A stretch of 64,000 bases of DNA from Bacteroidota bacterium (GTDB lineage: Bacteria; Bacteroidota; Bacteroidia; AKYH767-A; 2013-40CM-41-45): positions 868,001 through 932,000 of the forward strand of contig JADKKE010000032.1 in NCBI GenBank assembly GCA_016720655.1, given 5' to 3'. The notes beneath the pieces were generated by a model. The model ran no database searches. It worked only from the letters and a program-made list of their open reading frames with translations, and was not told where the DNA came from. The position numbers and the translations under genes are program-made. Numbering within the stretch: the stretch's first letter is position 1; the number at the start of each line of letters is the position of its first letter. Below are positions 56,512 through 64,000 of this stretch, piece by piece.

Positions 56512-56555
56512 GGCTAAGGTTGTTTATTGGGTTAGAAATGGGAGGGATTTAGAAA

Positions 56556-56945
56556 TTATACTGGCCATTCGTTTTTGTGTTCAGCATCACCAACTTTTAA
56601 TTCTTTCGCTGAAATCACAAAATGTTCACTCATTGGATTGTCACCGTGGTTGGTGAAAGTTTCAGTGTAGGAGACAATGTATCCTTCCTTGAAACTCACT
56701 TCTTTCATTTTCTGTTCGCTGTCCCGTTTGTAGAATGTTACGGTTCCACCTTTGTGCTTGTAAGCATCCATCATCCAGGCTGCAAGGCCGGAATCACCTG
56801 TGGATTCAACTTCCAGTTGCAAGGTACCACCGCGAACTTCTGAAGAAGGGCGACCGGTTTTGTCAACATCTTGTTGCAGGGAATACGTGCAATGAAATAC
56901 GCGGTAGTCTTTACCGTCAACTGTGAATTTTGCTTTAAATGACAT
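56556..56945 (-). CDS. tssD: T6SS tube protein TssD (Hcp)
   Basis: 129 residues, nearly identical to the copies at 39917 and 53350 (SSEVRGGTLQLEVESTGDSG, YTETFTNHGDNPMSEHFVI). It heads the first effector cassette downstream of promoter C. Close similarity of several tssD copies suggests either strong selection for interchangeable rings or gene conversion between copies. Confidence 0.95.
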   Translation of the reverse strand: MSFKAKFTVDGKDYRVFHCTYSLQQDVDKTGRPSSEVRGGTLQLEVESTGDSGLAAWMMDAYKHKGGTVTFYKRDSEQKMKEVSFKEGYIVSYTETFTNHGDNPMSEHFVISAKELKVGDAEHKNEWPV

Positions 56946-56992
56946 GGCTTTAATTTTTAAAGGTTGATATTGATTAATTGAATTTGATAGAT

Positions 56993-57040
56993 CAAATGTA
57001 CATCCTGAACCAGGCCTCTGTCAACTACCCAAACGGGTGG
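56993..57040 (-). promoter_or_regulatory. tssD promoter C with palindromic operator
   Basis: On the minus strand: palindrome CCACCC-GTTT-GGGTAG (57040-57025), directly TTGAC (57024-57020), 21-bp spacer after TTG, TACATTTG (57000-56993). The palindrome edge is 80 bp from the tssD start. The rest of the 424-bp gap between tssD and tssC (57041-57311) holds nothing I can identify. Confidence 0.82.
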
Positions 57041-57311
57041 AAAAACGGTCGCGTGGGTTTTGCCTGAATTCGTTCTGCATGTTAAGAAAGAGTAAGATGG
57101 TAGCCTTCTCAGGCTGTGTTGGTTTGAAATTTTTACAGGGTTAATGCTGATGAAAACACAAGAAAACAGGATCGATATTTTAACTCTGATCGTGTTTTGG
57201 AAAATGAATATACCTGTCGGGTGTATTCTTATTTCAGTAAAATGTCAGAGTAAAATCTTGAAGAATGTTCTGAGTATTTTCAAAAGCAATACGGTAATCG
57301 GGTTTTTTGAA

Positions 57312-57346
57312 ATCCGGTCGGACAATAGAGAATTATCCGACCGGAT
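57312..57346 (-). terminator. Hairpin behind tssC, probable terminator of tssBC
   Basis: An 11-bp perfect stem, atccggtcgga (57312-57322) and tccgaccggat (57336-57346), 13-nt loop, placed 23 bp past the tssC stop. The T-run after the hairpin on the minus strand is short, so efficiency is uncertain. Confidence 0.55.
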
Positions 57347-57369
57347 ATTTAATTTTTAAATCCTTGGGA

Positions 57370-58746
57370 TCAGGCTTTGTCGTATTTAGCACTCCACTCT
57401 GCTGAATTCGGATCGTCGCCTTTGTGTCCATCCATTTTGATCATGAAATTCTTCGCCGGGAAATAAGGCGTCATGTGGATGTCCAGATAAATTCTGTCCT
57501 TTTGTTGCGGATCCTGTTCGAAACGCATAATCTTAAAGGATTCAATCAACTTGTCTGGTCCTGTTACACTGTCAAGGAACTTTACAATTTGAGAGCGGAG
57601 ATCTTTCTCTGCTTTGGAATTCCAGTTTTCAAATGCACGACGATTGAGGAAATCGATCAATACTTTGGTGATGTAATCAAATACACGTACAACAGAGTAA
57701 GTCTGCAATCCAAGATTATCGCCATTGAACAGAGTCTTTGCGGAGAAGGCCATTACCTTTCCATACTCATTCACCATCGGAACCAAACCGAGTTTTTCCA
57801 GATTGGCGATTTCACTCTTTTTCAGGTCGAACGACACACCGTCTACTTCATTCATACCACCATGCTTTTTACCTGCAGTAACCTGCCACATGCGTGTTGT
57901 ATACAGCTTTCCTGCAAGTGCAGAGGAAGGAGGTACATACAAATCTTCATCTTCGCCAACTTCCTGGAATTTTCCACGACCTACCAGCCAGTTACACGCC
58001 ATCATGACGTTGGAACGATACACATCTCCGCCGGTGAGATTCGCTGATTCGAACAATTCCATGACATCATCCGGATTGTCGAGATGCTGAAAATCTGTGA
58101 CCAGCATAACTTTATTTTCATGAGCAAGTTTGGCCCACTTTTCTACAACTTTATTGGAACCAAGGTAACCGGGCAGTAATAGGATGGAATAATTATCCCG
58201 TAAATCAAGACGGTCATAATTGGCTTTCAATTCGCCGGAAACAGCATCGATAAACCGTGGATTGTCGAGATCCTTCAATTGCTCAGGATCTGCATTCATC
58301 AAAGTGATATTTTTCAATTTGTCACTCTCGGTATTTTTGTAAAACAAAGCAACAGAGCGATAGGATCGCTCCAGGTTTTTGGTTGCTTCAACAGCTTTCA
58401 GCAAATTCTTTTTCAGCAATGCTGCTGCCGAATCAGATTTTTGTTGAGCAGTTTCAACAGCACTGGAAATACTGTCAGTTTCCTGGAGTAAATCAGCCCA
58501 GAGTTGCAATGATTTTTTTATAGATTCACGTTCTTGTTTTTTGTCGGATTCAGTGAGGAATATTTTTTTACGCGCTTTGCGTTCCGGGTTCAAATTCTGA
58601 ACGCCGTCGATCACTGCTTCCAGCACATCAAAACCACCAAATTTAGCCAGCTTATTCGCACTTTCTTCAATAACCTGCGCCGGATTCGCTACGCGTTCTC
58701 TTTCTTTAGACTGACTTTGCTGCTGTTGTTGTTGAGACTCTTCCAT
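57370..58746 (-). CDS. tssC: T6SS sheath large subunit TssC
   Basis: 458 residues, normal for TssC (VipB). A Gln-rich N-terminus (MEESQQQQQQSQSKERER) is followed by the conserved DNYSILLLPGYLGSNKVVEK, VMLVTDFQHLDNPDDVMELF, VMMACNWLVGRGKFQEVGE, LYVPPSSALAGKLYTTRMWQ and a C-terminal PYFPAKNFMIKMDGHKGDD. With TssB it forms the contractile sheath. 50 bp after tssB on the same strand. Confidence 0.95.
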   Translation of the reverse strand: MEESQQQQQQSQSKERERVANPAQVIEESANKLAKFGGFDVLEAVIDGVQNLNPERKARKKIFLTESDKKQERESIKKSLQLWADLLQETDSISSAVETAQQKSDSAAALLKKNLLKAVEATKNLERSYRSVALFYKNTESDKLKNITLMNADPEQLKDLDNPRFIDAVSGELKANYDRLDLRDNYSILLLPGYLGSNKVVEKWAKLAHENKVMLVTDFQHLDNPDDVMELFESANLTGGDVYRSNVMMACNWLVGRGKFQEVGEDEDLYVPPSSALAGKLYTTRMWQVTAGKKHGGMNEVDGVSFDLKKSEIANLEKLGLVPMVNEYGKVMAFSAKTLFNGDNLGLQTYSVVRVFDYITKVLIDFLNRRAFENWNSKAEKDLRSQIVKFLDSVTGPDKLIESFKIMRFEQDPQQKDRIYLDIHMTPYFPAKNFMIKMDGHKGDDPNSAEWSAKYDKA

Positions 58747-58796
58747 ATCTGTAATGTTCTTAGAATAGTTTAAAACTAATGAAACAATAAAACGAT

Positions 58797-59243
58797 TTAT
58801 TTAGCGTCTTCAATTTCCTGTATCAAGGCCTGAAGTGCGCCAACAAATGCTCCTTTTGTATCCGGGTTTTCCAGAATCGCTTTGAGCGATTTGTTAGATT
58901 TCAATTGCTTGATAATTTTCATATACTGATCTTGTTTCTGATTCAGGTCCTGCAGGAATTGATTCTGTGTTGTAATTCCTTTAGTGCCAAAATCACCAAG
59001 ATTGGTGAATGACAATGCTTCATTCGTGGAACTGCCGTCTTCTTTTTCCAGTTCAACTTCAACCTTCGGTTTAAAATGTGCAAAGACTTCTTCAACAGTT
59101 TTTAAATCGTAAACCAATTCCGGTTTAATCGGTGCATCATCCGTTAATTTCTCTACAACAAGTGTTCGGTTTTTTGGGATGTCTGCGATTGCTTCGCTTG
59201 CATCGGGCCTTATTTCATTGCCCCCAATTCCATAGTTAAACAT
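58797..59243 (-). CDS. tssB: T6SS sheath small subunit TssB
   Basis: 148 residues from ATG 59243 (MFNYGIGGNEIRPDASEAIA). A longer frame begins at TTG 59270 but overlaps the -7 box of the promoter, so the ATG is right. Family motifs: IPKNRTLVVEKLTDD, YDLKTVEEVFAHFKPKVEVE, LNQKQDQYMKIIKQL. TssB pairs with TssC in the contractile sheath, and ClpV recognises an N-terminal region of TssC or TssB in disassembly. Confidence 0.94.
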   Translation of the reverse strand: MFNYGIGGNEIRPDASEAIADIPKNRTLVVEKLTDDAPIKPELVYDLKTVEEVFAHFKPKVEVELEKEDGSSTNEALSFTNLGDFGTKGITTQNQFLQDLNQKQDQYMKIIKQLKSNKSLKAILENPDTKGAFVGALQALIQEIEDAK

Positions 59244-59267
59244 AGTTTTAAAAGTTTGAGTTTGGAA

Positions 59268-59298
59268 CAAATATACAAGTTTTGAGATTCAATCCAAA
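59268..59298 (-). promoter_or_regulatory. Promoter of tssBC
   Basis: On the minus strand TTTG (59298-59295), 19-bp spacer, TATATTTG (59275-59268), a perfect match to the phylum consensus, 24 bp upstream of the tssB ATG. It has no CCACCC palindrome, so tssBC may be regulated differently from tssD. Confidence 0.75.
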
Positions 59299-59897
59299 TC
59301 AATTTTGCCCCCGGAAAAAGACCTTGAATCTGGTCTAACTGTGCCGTTTGAGAGGTCCTTAACCCTGTTAAATTCACCCTTGAGCTGCCATTTTCAAAGG
59401 ATTCTTGGTGTGATCCAGAGGCGTCTCTCTGCGGGGAAATACGTTTTCCCTTGCTATAGTTCCTTCGCACCGGGCAATTTTTAATTCCAATATGAAGAAA
59501 ATTCTGCCCTTATTTTAGCTTGTCATATTTCACTGTTTTAAGTCCTCCCGGATGAAGGAACAGCTTCAAAAACTTTGATTTTTCCATGGTCTGTGACGAG
59601 AAATTCTGTTTTGTTCACTTAGCTCAACAGTACACCCCCTTTCACTCTCAACCCATTACTCTTCACCCTTCACCCTTTACTCTTCACCTTTTACTCTTGA
59701 CTTCTATTTGTTTCCAAAACGCTTAAAAATCTTATCCTGCCATTTGAAAAACTCAGTCTTATGATTAACTTGGTCGCTTATTCAAAGTCTTATTAATCCC
59801 GATTGATTCCTTTTCTGTTTTATTTCTGTCTATTCTGAACTATTACGGAGGGATCCTTATTCATTCTTTACCTTAATTTATCTAAAGACATTTTTGT
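59299..59897. other. Gene-free divergent region between tssB and clpV
   Basis: About 600 bp without a convincing ORF. It carries the tssBC promoter at one end and the short repeat cluster at 59641-59700, and must contain the clpV promoter near the right end, but I cannot place a good TAnnTTTG box for it. Confidence 0.5.
59641..59700. repeat. Short imperfect direct repeats (ttactcttcaccctt type)
   Basis: Three or more degenerate copies of a 12-15-bp pyrimidine-rich unit (ttactcttcaccc, tttactcttcacc, ttttactcttga) in a row, in the intergenic region about 200 bp before clpV. Confidence 0.55.
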
Positions 59898-62399
59898 ATG
59901 GCCGATGTAATTAATTATTCAGAAGATCTGAAGAAAGCAGTACGAATCGCACAATCTGTAGCAAAAGAATTTTCCAATCCCAATTTCTCAGCGCCGCATT
60001 TGTTAAAAGCGCTCTTGCACAAAGATGTGGGTCTTCAGCCATTGTTGGAAAGCATGGACAAAGACATTTATTTTTTGGAGGAATGGGCGGAAGTCCGACT
60101 CGAAACATTTCCAAAAGCAGGGAAAGTATCCGAAGAACCTTCCGGCGATGACAAGATTTCTTCTTTGATGGATGAAGCGGATACAATTCGTTTGAAATTA
60201 TCCAAAGACGAAATTGATGCCGCTTGTGCATTGGCAGCATTAAGTATTCCCGGACTTGGTTTTTCATATGATCAGTTGAAGACTTTCCCGATGACGCATC
60301 AGGAGCTGATGACCCGTTTGCTTGAAAATGTTACACTGAAACAAGCAGTTTCCGGATCAGGAACATCTGTAAATGGAGCGAATGGTAGTGCGTCAGGAAA
60401 GGGGTCGGGTTCTGCATTGTTGAAATATTGTGTTGACAAAACGGAATTGGCGAGAGAAGGAAAGATCGACCCGATCGTTGGCCGTGAACGCGAAACACGT
60501 ATGGTGGCAGAAATTCTGGGAAGAAGATCCAAACCGAATGTGATCATTTCCGGTGAACCGGGTGTAGGAAAGACAGCATTGGTGGATGGTTTTGCCCTGA
60601 GTATCGTGAACAATCTTGTTCCTGAAAATTTCAGAAACGCAAAAATATTTGAACTGGATTTTGGTGCTCTCGTCGCCGGTGCTTCTTACAAAGGAGAAGT
60701 TGAAGACCGGCTTAAAAACATTGTCAAGGAAATTAAACAGTTTGAAAAAGCGATTTTATTCATCGATGAAATTCATACACTTCTCGATAAAAATGGTGGT
60801 GCTGCCGGTTCTTCAAATATTTTAAAACCGGAACTGGCACGCGGTGAATTAACAATAATCGGAGCAACAACGAATGACGAATACAGGAAATTCATTGAAT
60901 CTGATGAAGCCTTCAACCGTCGGTTTGAATTGTTGCGTATTGAAGAGCCGGATGAGAAGACATGCCAGAAAATGCTGAAGACAATTGTTCCGTACTATGA
61001 AGAGCATCATGGGATCAAACTCGCTCCCGACGCAATTCCGGAAGCGATTAAACTTGCCAAGCGTTATATCAAGGAACGCAGGTTGCCCGATGCAGCGATA
61101 GATTTGATTGATCGAACAATGGCTGTGGTAAAAATGACCGGAGCTACTTCCAAAGACGAAGTGATTGCATTACATGCCGGATTAGAGGAATTGCTCGTGA
61201 AGCGTGATGACCTCAAGCCAGGTGAATTGACAATGGAATTGAAATGGTTCTACACCCAGGCGAAAAATAGAATCAGTCACGTTCTGTTTAGCCAGTTGGA
61301 AGAAGAAAAGGATATTGACAAATTCGTTACAGATGAAGAAATCATCAGCTATATCCGTAGCGTTCTCTTACGACTGCAAGAACTCGCAGAGGTGAAAAAG
61401 GAAATTGTCGATAAAGGAGATATTGCATCTGTCGTAGCTCACAAGACCGGAATTCCTATGGGGAAATTGCAATCCCAGGAAAAGGAGAAGCTCATGAATA
61501 TGGAGGGCATTCTCAAAAGTCGTGTGGTCGGGCAGGATCACGCAGTGAAAGCTGTCGCAGAAGCCATTCTGGAATCACGGAGTGGTTTGAGTAAACCCGG
61601 ACAACCAATAGGTTCTTTCTTTTTACTCGGACCTACAGGAACCGGTAAAACTGAATTGGCGAAGTCACTTGCCGAGTTTATGTTTATGGACGAAAATTCC
61701 CTCATTCGGTTCGATATGAGTGAATTTAAAGAAGAGCATTCTGCGGCTTTATTGTACGGAGCTCCTCCGGGATATGTTGGTTATGAAGAAGGAGGGATGC
61801 TGGTGAATAAAATTCGTCAGCAGCCATATGCAGTTGTTCTTTTTGATGAAATTGAAAAAGCACACACCTCTGTATTCGATCTTTTCCTGCAAATTCTTGA
61901 TGAAGGAAAACTCCATGATCGATTGGGAAAGGAAGGAGATTTTAGTAATTCTGTGATCTTGTTTACTTCGAATATCGGTAGCGATTTTATCGTCGACAAA
62001 ATCAACAAAGGCCAAATTCCCGGAACGAATGAAATGATGGATATTATGGGTAAATATTTCCGTCCGGAATTCCTTGCCCGTCTCACAGAAATTGTTCCAT
62101 TCGCGCCAATCAGCGAGAATATTGTGCTGAATATATTCAACATTCAGTTGAAGAGTCTGCTGGAGCCACTCAACAAACAAGGCATTGCCTTTACCATGAG
62201 CGACAAAGCGAGAGAGTTTCTTGCTAAATCAGGATTCACACCTAAATATGGAGCACGCCCGATCAAAGGTGTCATTCGAAATCAGCTGAGAAGACCAATT
62301 TCGAAAATGATTATCTCCGGACAGGTCACAAAAGGAGACACGATTACATTGGATATTAATGATGCCAATGAATTGAAGTGGGCCATCAATGGAAAATAA
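59898..62399 (+). CDS. clpV: T6SS AAA+ unfoldase ClpV (TssH)
   Basis: 833 residues. An N-terminal Clp-N domain (residues about 1-150), first AAA+ module with Walker A GEPGVGKT near 219 and AILFIDEIHTLL, a middle region with helical insert (about 400-520), second AAA+ module with GPTGTGKTELAKSLAEFMF near 578, VVLFDEIEKAH near 647 and FTPKYGARPIKGVIRNQL at the end. ClpV takes apart the contracted TssBC sheath with ATP so that it can be reused. It stands alone, divergent from tssB and convergent with tssO. Confidence 0.95.
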   Translation: MADVINYSEDLKKAVRIAQSVAKEFSNPNFSAPHLLKALLHKDVGLQPLLESMDKDIYFLEEWAEVRLETFPKAGKVSEEPSGDDKISSLMDEADTIRLKLSKDEIDAACALAALSIPGLGFSYDQLKTFPMTHQELMTRLLENVTLKQAVSGSGTSVNGANGSASGKGSGSALLKYCVDKTELAREGKIDPIVGRERETRMVAEILGRRSKPNVIISGEPGVGKTALVDGFALSIVNNLVPENFRNAKIFELDFGALVAGASYKGEVEDRLKNIVKEIKQFEKAILFIDEIHTLLDKNGGAAGSSNILKPELARGELTIIGATTNDEYRKFIESDEAFNRRFELLRIEEPDEKTCQKMLKTIVPYYEEHHGIKLAPDAIPEAIKLAKRYIKERRLPDAAIDLIDRTMAVVKMTGATSKDEVIALHAGLEELLVKRDDLKPGELTMELKWFYTQAKNRISHVLFSQLEEEKDIDKFVTDEEIISYIRSVLLRLQELAEVKKEIVDKGDIASVVAHKTGIPMGKLQSQEKEKLMNMEGILKSRVVGQDHAVKAVAEAILESRSGLSKPGQPIGSFFLLGPTGTGKTELAKSLAEFMFMDENSLIRFDMSEFKEEHSAALLYGAPPGYVGYEEGGMLVNKIRQQPYAVVLFDEIEKAHTSVFDLFLQILDEGKLHDRLGKEGDFSNSVILFTSNIGSDFIVDKINKGQIPGTNEMMDIMGKYFRPEFLARLTEIVPFAPISENIVLNIFNIQLKSLLEPLNKQGIAFTMSDKAREFLAKSGFTPKYGARPIKGVIRNQLRRPISKMIISGQVTKGDTITLDINDANELKWAINGK

Positions 62400-62426
62400 T
62401 TAACGACCACACGTTGAATTGAGCAC

Positions 62427-62461
62427 AAAAAAAATGCCCCGGATCCGGGGCATTTTTTTTT
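62427..62461. terminator. Bidirectional terminator between clpV and tssO
   Basis: A 20-bp perfect palindrome (62434-62453, atgccccggatccggggcat) flanked by eight A on the left and nine T on the right. It serves both clpV (+) and tssO (-), which converge here. Confidence 0.93.
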
Positions 62462-62470
62462 GTTTCTGAA

Positions 62471-62989
62471 TTATTCATCCATGGGTTTTTTCTTCTGACA
62501 TTCGATCAGGTCCTTTTGAAGTTGTTTATTTTCCCTGTCGAGTTTATCATTTTCAAGTTTGGTCATATCAAATTCATTTGCTTTTGGTTTGGCAAGTTTA
62601 TAGGCCTCATACAAATCAAGAAAAGTGGTGGTCATCAAAGAAAATCGTGAATAAATTCCGTTTTTCAAAATTGAATCGGATTCAACCACATCTTTAAAGG
62701 CAGCGTTTTTTTGATTTGCAATCCCATATCTGGTATCCATTCCGGTGGGATTAGAGATGTTCAGTTGGGTGATTTTGCTCAGCACGCTATCTGCCTGACT
62801 TACGTACAACTGATTTGCTTCAATTTGTTTTTTCAAACTGGCATTTTCTTCTATCAGTAGTCTGTTGTGTTCTTTCGGATTGGAGAAATCAAAATATACT
62901 ACAGCTGTTACCAGGATAACAGTGACAATAAAAAAGGCCAGGAAGATGAAAAACTGTTTCATTCTATCCTGTGTATTCAAAGGTTTCAT
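62471..62989 (-). CDS. tssO: T6SS-iii transmembrane protein TssO
   Basis: 172 residues. One membrane helix at about 12-34 (QFFIFLAFFIVTVILVTAVV) followed by coiled coils (LLIEENASLKKQIEANQLYV; KLENDKLDRENKQLQKDLIE) in the periplasm. It has the size, topology and position (next to tssK) of TssO, one of the Bacteroidota-specific components that replace the TssJLM membrane complex. Ends in KKKPMDE. It lies 20 bp after tssK on the same strand. Confidence 0.85.
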   Translation of the reverse strand: MKPLNTQDRMKQFFIFLAFFIVTVILVTAVVYFDFSNPKEHNRLLIEENASLKKQIEANQLYVSQADSVLSKITQLNISNPTGMDTRYGIANQKNAAFKDVVESDSILKNGIYSRFSLMTTTFLDLYEAYKLAKPKANEFDMTKLENDKLDRENKQLQKDLIECQKKKPMDE

Positions 62990-63009
62990 AATTCGATACG
63001 AAGTTTAAA

Positions 63010-64000
63010 TTAATCAGCGAGAAAACTCCAGCCTTTTTGCTTTGGCTTTTCTTCTTCTTTTTTGTTTGTTTCTGCTTCCACTATCCGTTCCCGTACAAAG
63101 GAGCCTTCTCCCTTGCGTTTGCCGATAAAATCGAGCTGACTGAGTTTTCCAAAGAGTGAATTGAACATCGACAACATTCTTTCTGCCGGAACAAGACATT
63201 CGGAAATATCGAGATGATTGTATTCGGTTCTGATAACATCGGTGAGTACGCTTTCAAATTGGCCGGTATTCACATCGGACCATTCGCTCAGGTAATTGAT
63301 GAGTTCTTCTTTATCACGATCAACAAGACAATCCAGGGAAGTTTTCAAAACATATGCAAAACGAATGAAGTATTCCAGCATATGTACCGGTGGTTGTTCG
63401 GCAACAATCCAACGATAGCGACTGAGCTCATTGGCGGTGAAGAAAACGACCTTCTCAGCCATAAAATTGAAGTTCTGTGTGAGGCTGGTACTCTGACTTT
63501 TTGTTTTTATTTTATGAATAATCGTGATCAGCGATTTGCTGAGTTCACCGAGTTTATTTCCAAAATCATAATAGTAATCATACAACAAGGAATGATTCCT
63601 CACCGAACAACATGGAGGGATATAACTTGTATCCACACTCAGTCGGCCTCCGGAAAGCAGTATTTTACCAATCGGTATAAAGAAATCCGGAATTGAATTG
63701 TTGTTGAGTTGGTCTCCGGGTAATATATTCAGACTGTAAGCAGGAATTGTGTAGGGGAGACGTGGCGGGACTTCATCAGTATCCGGTTGTCCTACAGGGA
63801 CACGTTCATACGGATTTGAATTGATGATGAGGTAGAAAGATTTCGCTTTGCTTTCACCGGCATTAAAAGAAGTACTCAGTTCCTCGAAAGTGAAATGATA
63901 TTTCTGTGCAAGATTGCTTACAATTTCAATGCGTGCGCCGGAACGGGTGATTGCACGACACTTTAAAAGATCTGCTGATATGAGTTTCGTCTGATCTACT
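63010..64000 (-). CDS. tssK: T6SS baseplate-membrane connector TssK, 5' end outside the window
   Basis: The frame is open from the right edge to the stop at 63010, so 329 residues of the C-terminal part are visible; the start is beyond 64000. A GTG at 63636 lies inside the frame and is not the start. TssK signs: FYLIINSNPYERVPVGQP, PPRLPYTIPAYSLNIL, IPDFFIPIGKILLSGG, then the helical C-terminal domain (YFIRFAYVLKTSLDCLVDRD). TssK links the baseplate to the membrane complex, here the TssN/O/P type. The tail FVRERIVEAETNKKEEEKPK is charged. Confidence 0.9.
   Translation of the reverse strand, partial: VDQTKLISADLLKCRAITRSGARIEIVSNLAQKYHFTFEELSTSFNAGESKAKSFYLIINSNPYERVPVGQPDTDEVPPRLPYTIPAYSLNILPGDQLNNNSIPDFFIPIGKILLSGGRLSVDTSYIPPCCSVRNHSLLYDYYYDFGNKLGELSKSLITIIHKIKTKSQSTSLTQNFNFMAEKVVFFTANELSRYRWIVAEQPPVHMLEYFIRFAYVLKTSLDCLVDRDKEELINYLSEWSDVNTGQFESVLTDVIRTEYNHLDISECLVPAERMLSMFNSLFGKLSQLDFIGKRKGEGSFVRERIVEAETNKKEEEKPKQKGWSFLAD

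Noticed and set aside
59244..59470. Minus-strand frame extending upstream of tssB
   Set aside because: It covers the tssBC promoter, is rich in basic residues without pattern, and overlaps tssB out of frame.
63010..63636. tssK as a complete 208-residue gene starting at GTG 63636
   Set aside because: The frame stays open to the right edge of the window and the upstream residues (NPYERVPVGQP) are TssK-like, so the gene is truncated by the window, not short.

Overview
The window looks like chromosomal DNA of a Bacteroidota bacterium. The support is: secreted proteins ending in type IX secretion (T9SS, Por) sorting domains, SprB and PKD repeats, two regulator-propeller sensor kinases, promoters of the Bacteroidota form TTTG-N19..21-TAnnTTTG, and a type VI secretion system of the Bacteroidota-specific subtype (T6SS-iii). 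I cannot name genus or species from the sequence.

Bases 1-31136 are ordinary and accessory chromosome. They hold a PAS-domain signalling protein (cut by the window edge) and an AraC regulator, a GNAT acetyltransferase, a frameshifted PQQ-type sugar dehydrogenase, a large secreted propeller/Ig protein, a LytS/LytTR-like propeller kinase and regulator, an orphan IS3-type HTH protein, and a 3807-residue PKD/SprB surface protein with a 513-bp tandem repeat. After these come a CAP-domain lipoprotein, a di-haem peroxidase, two tandem outer-membrane barrels and a second PQQ-type dehydrogenase. The two very large secreted proteins share an unusual dockerin-like C-terminal domain.

Bases 31544-64000 are a T6SS-iii locus. 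Core genes: tssE-tssF-tssG (+), tssB-tssC (-), clpV/tssH (+), tssO and a window-truncated tssK (-). A propeller histidine kinase and a NarL-type response regulator sit inside the locus. Between tssG and tssC lies a roughly 18-kb effector island, all on the minus strand. It has five tssD (Hcp) genes, two vgrG genes, a PAAR-Rhs-nuclease with a probable immunity gene, a TPR protein likely to be a loading adaptor, a PAAR-metallopeptidase followed by an exported candidate immunity protein, a NucA/NucB-like nuclease, a pesticin/lysozyme-like hydrolase, two adjacent HExxH proteins and a membrane-protein pair of unknown function.

The most notable pattern is that three tssD genes (starts 40306, 53739, 56945) are each preceded, 75-80 bp upstream, by the same arrangement. 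This is an inverted repeat CCACCC-N4-GGGTGG (or one-base variant) touching a TTGAC -33 box, then a TAnnTTTG -7 box. These promoters divide the island into tssD-led cassettes, each carrying its own cargo genes, and suggest that one regulator switches the needle protein and effectors together. The embedded two-component system is an obvious but unproven candidate.
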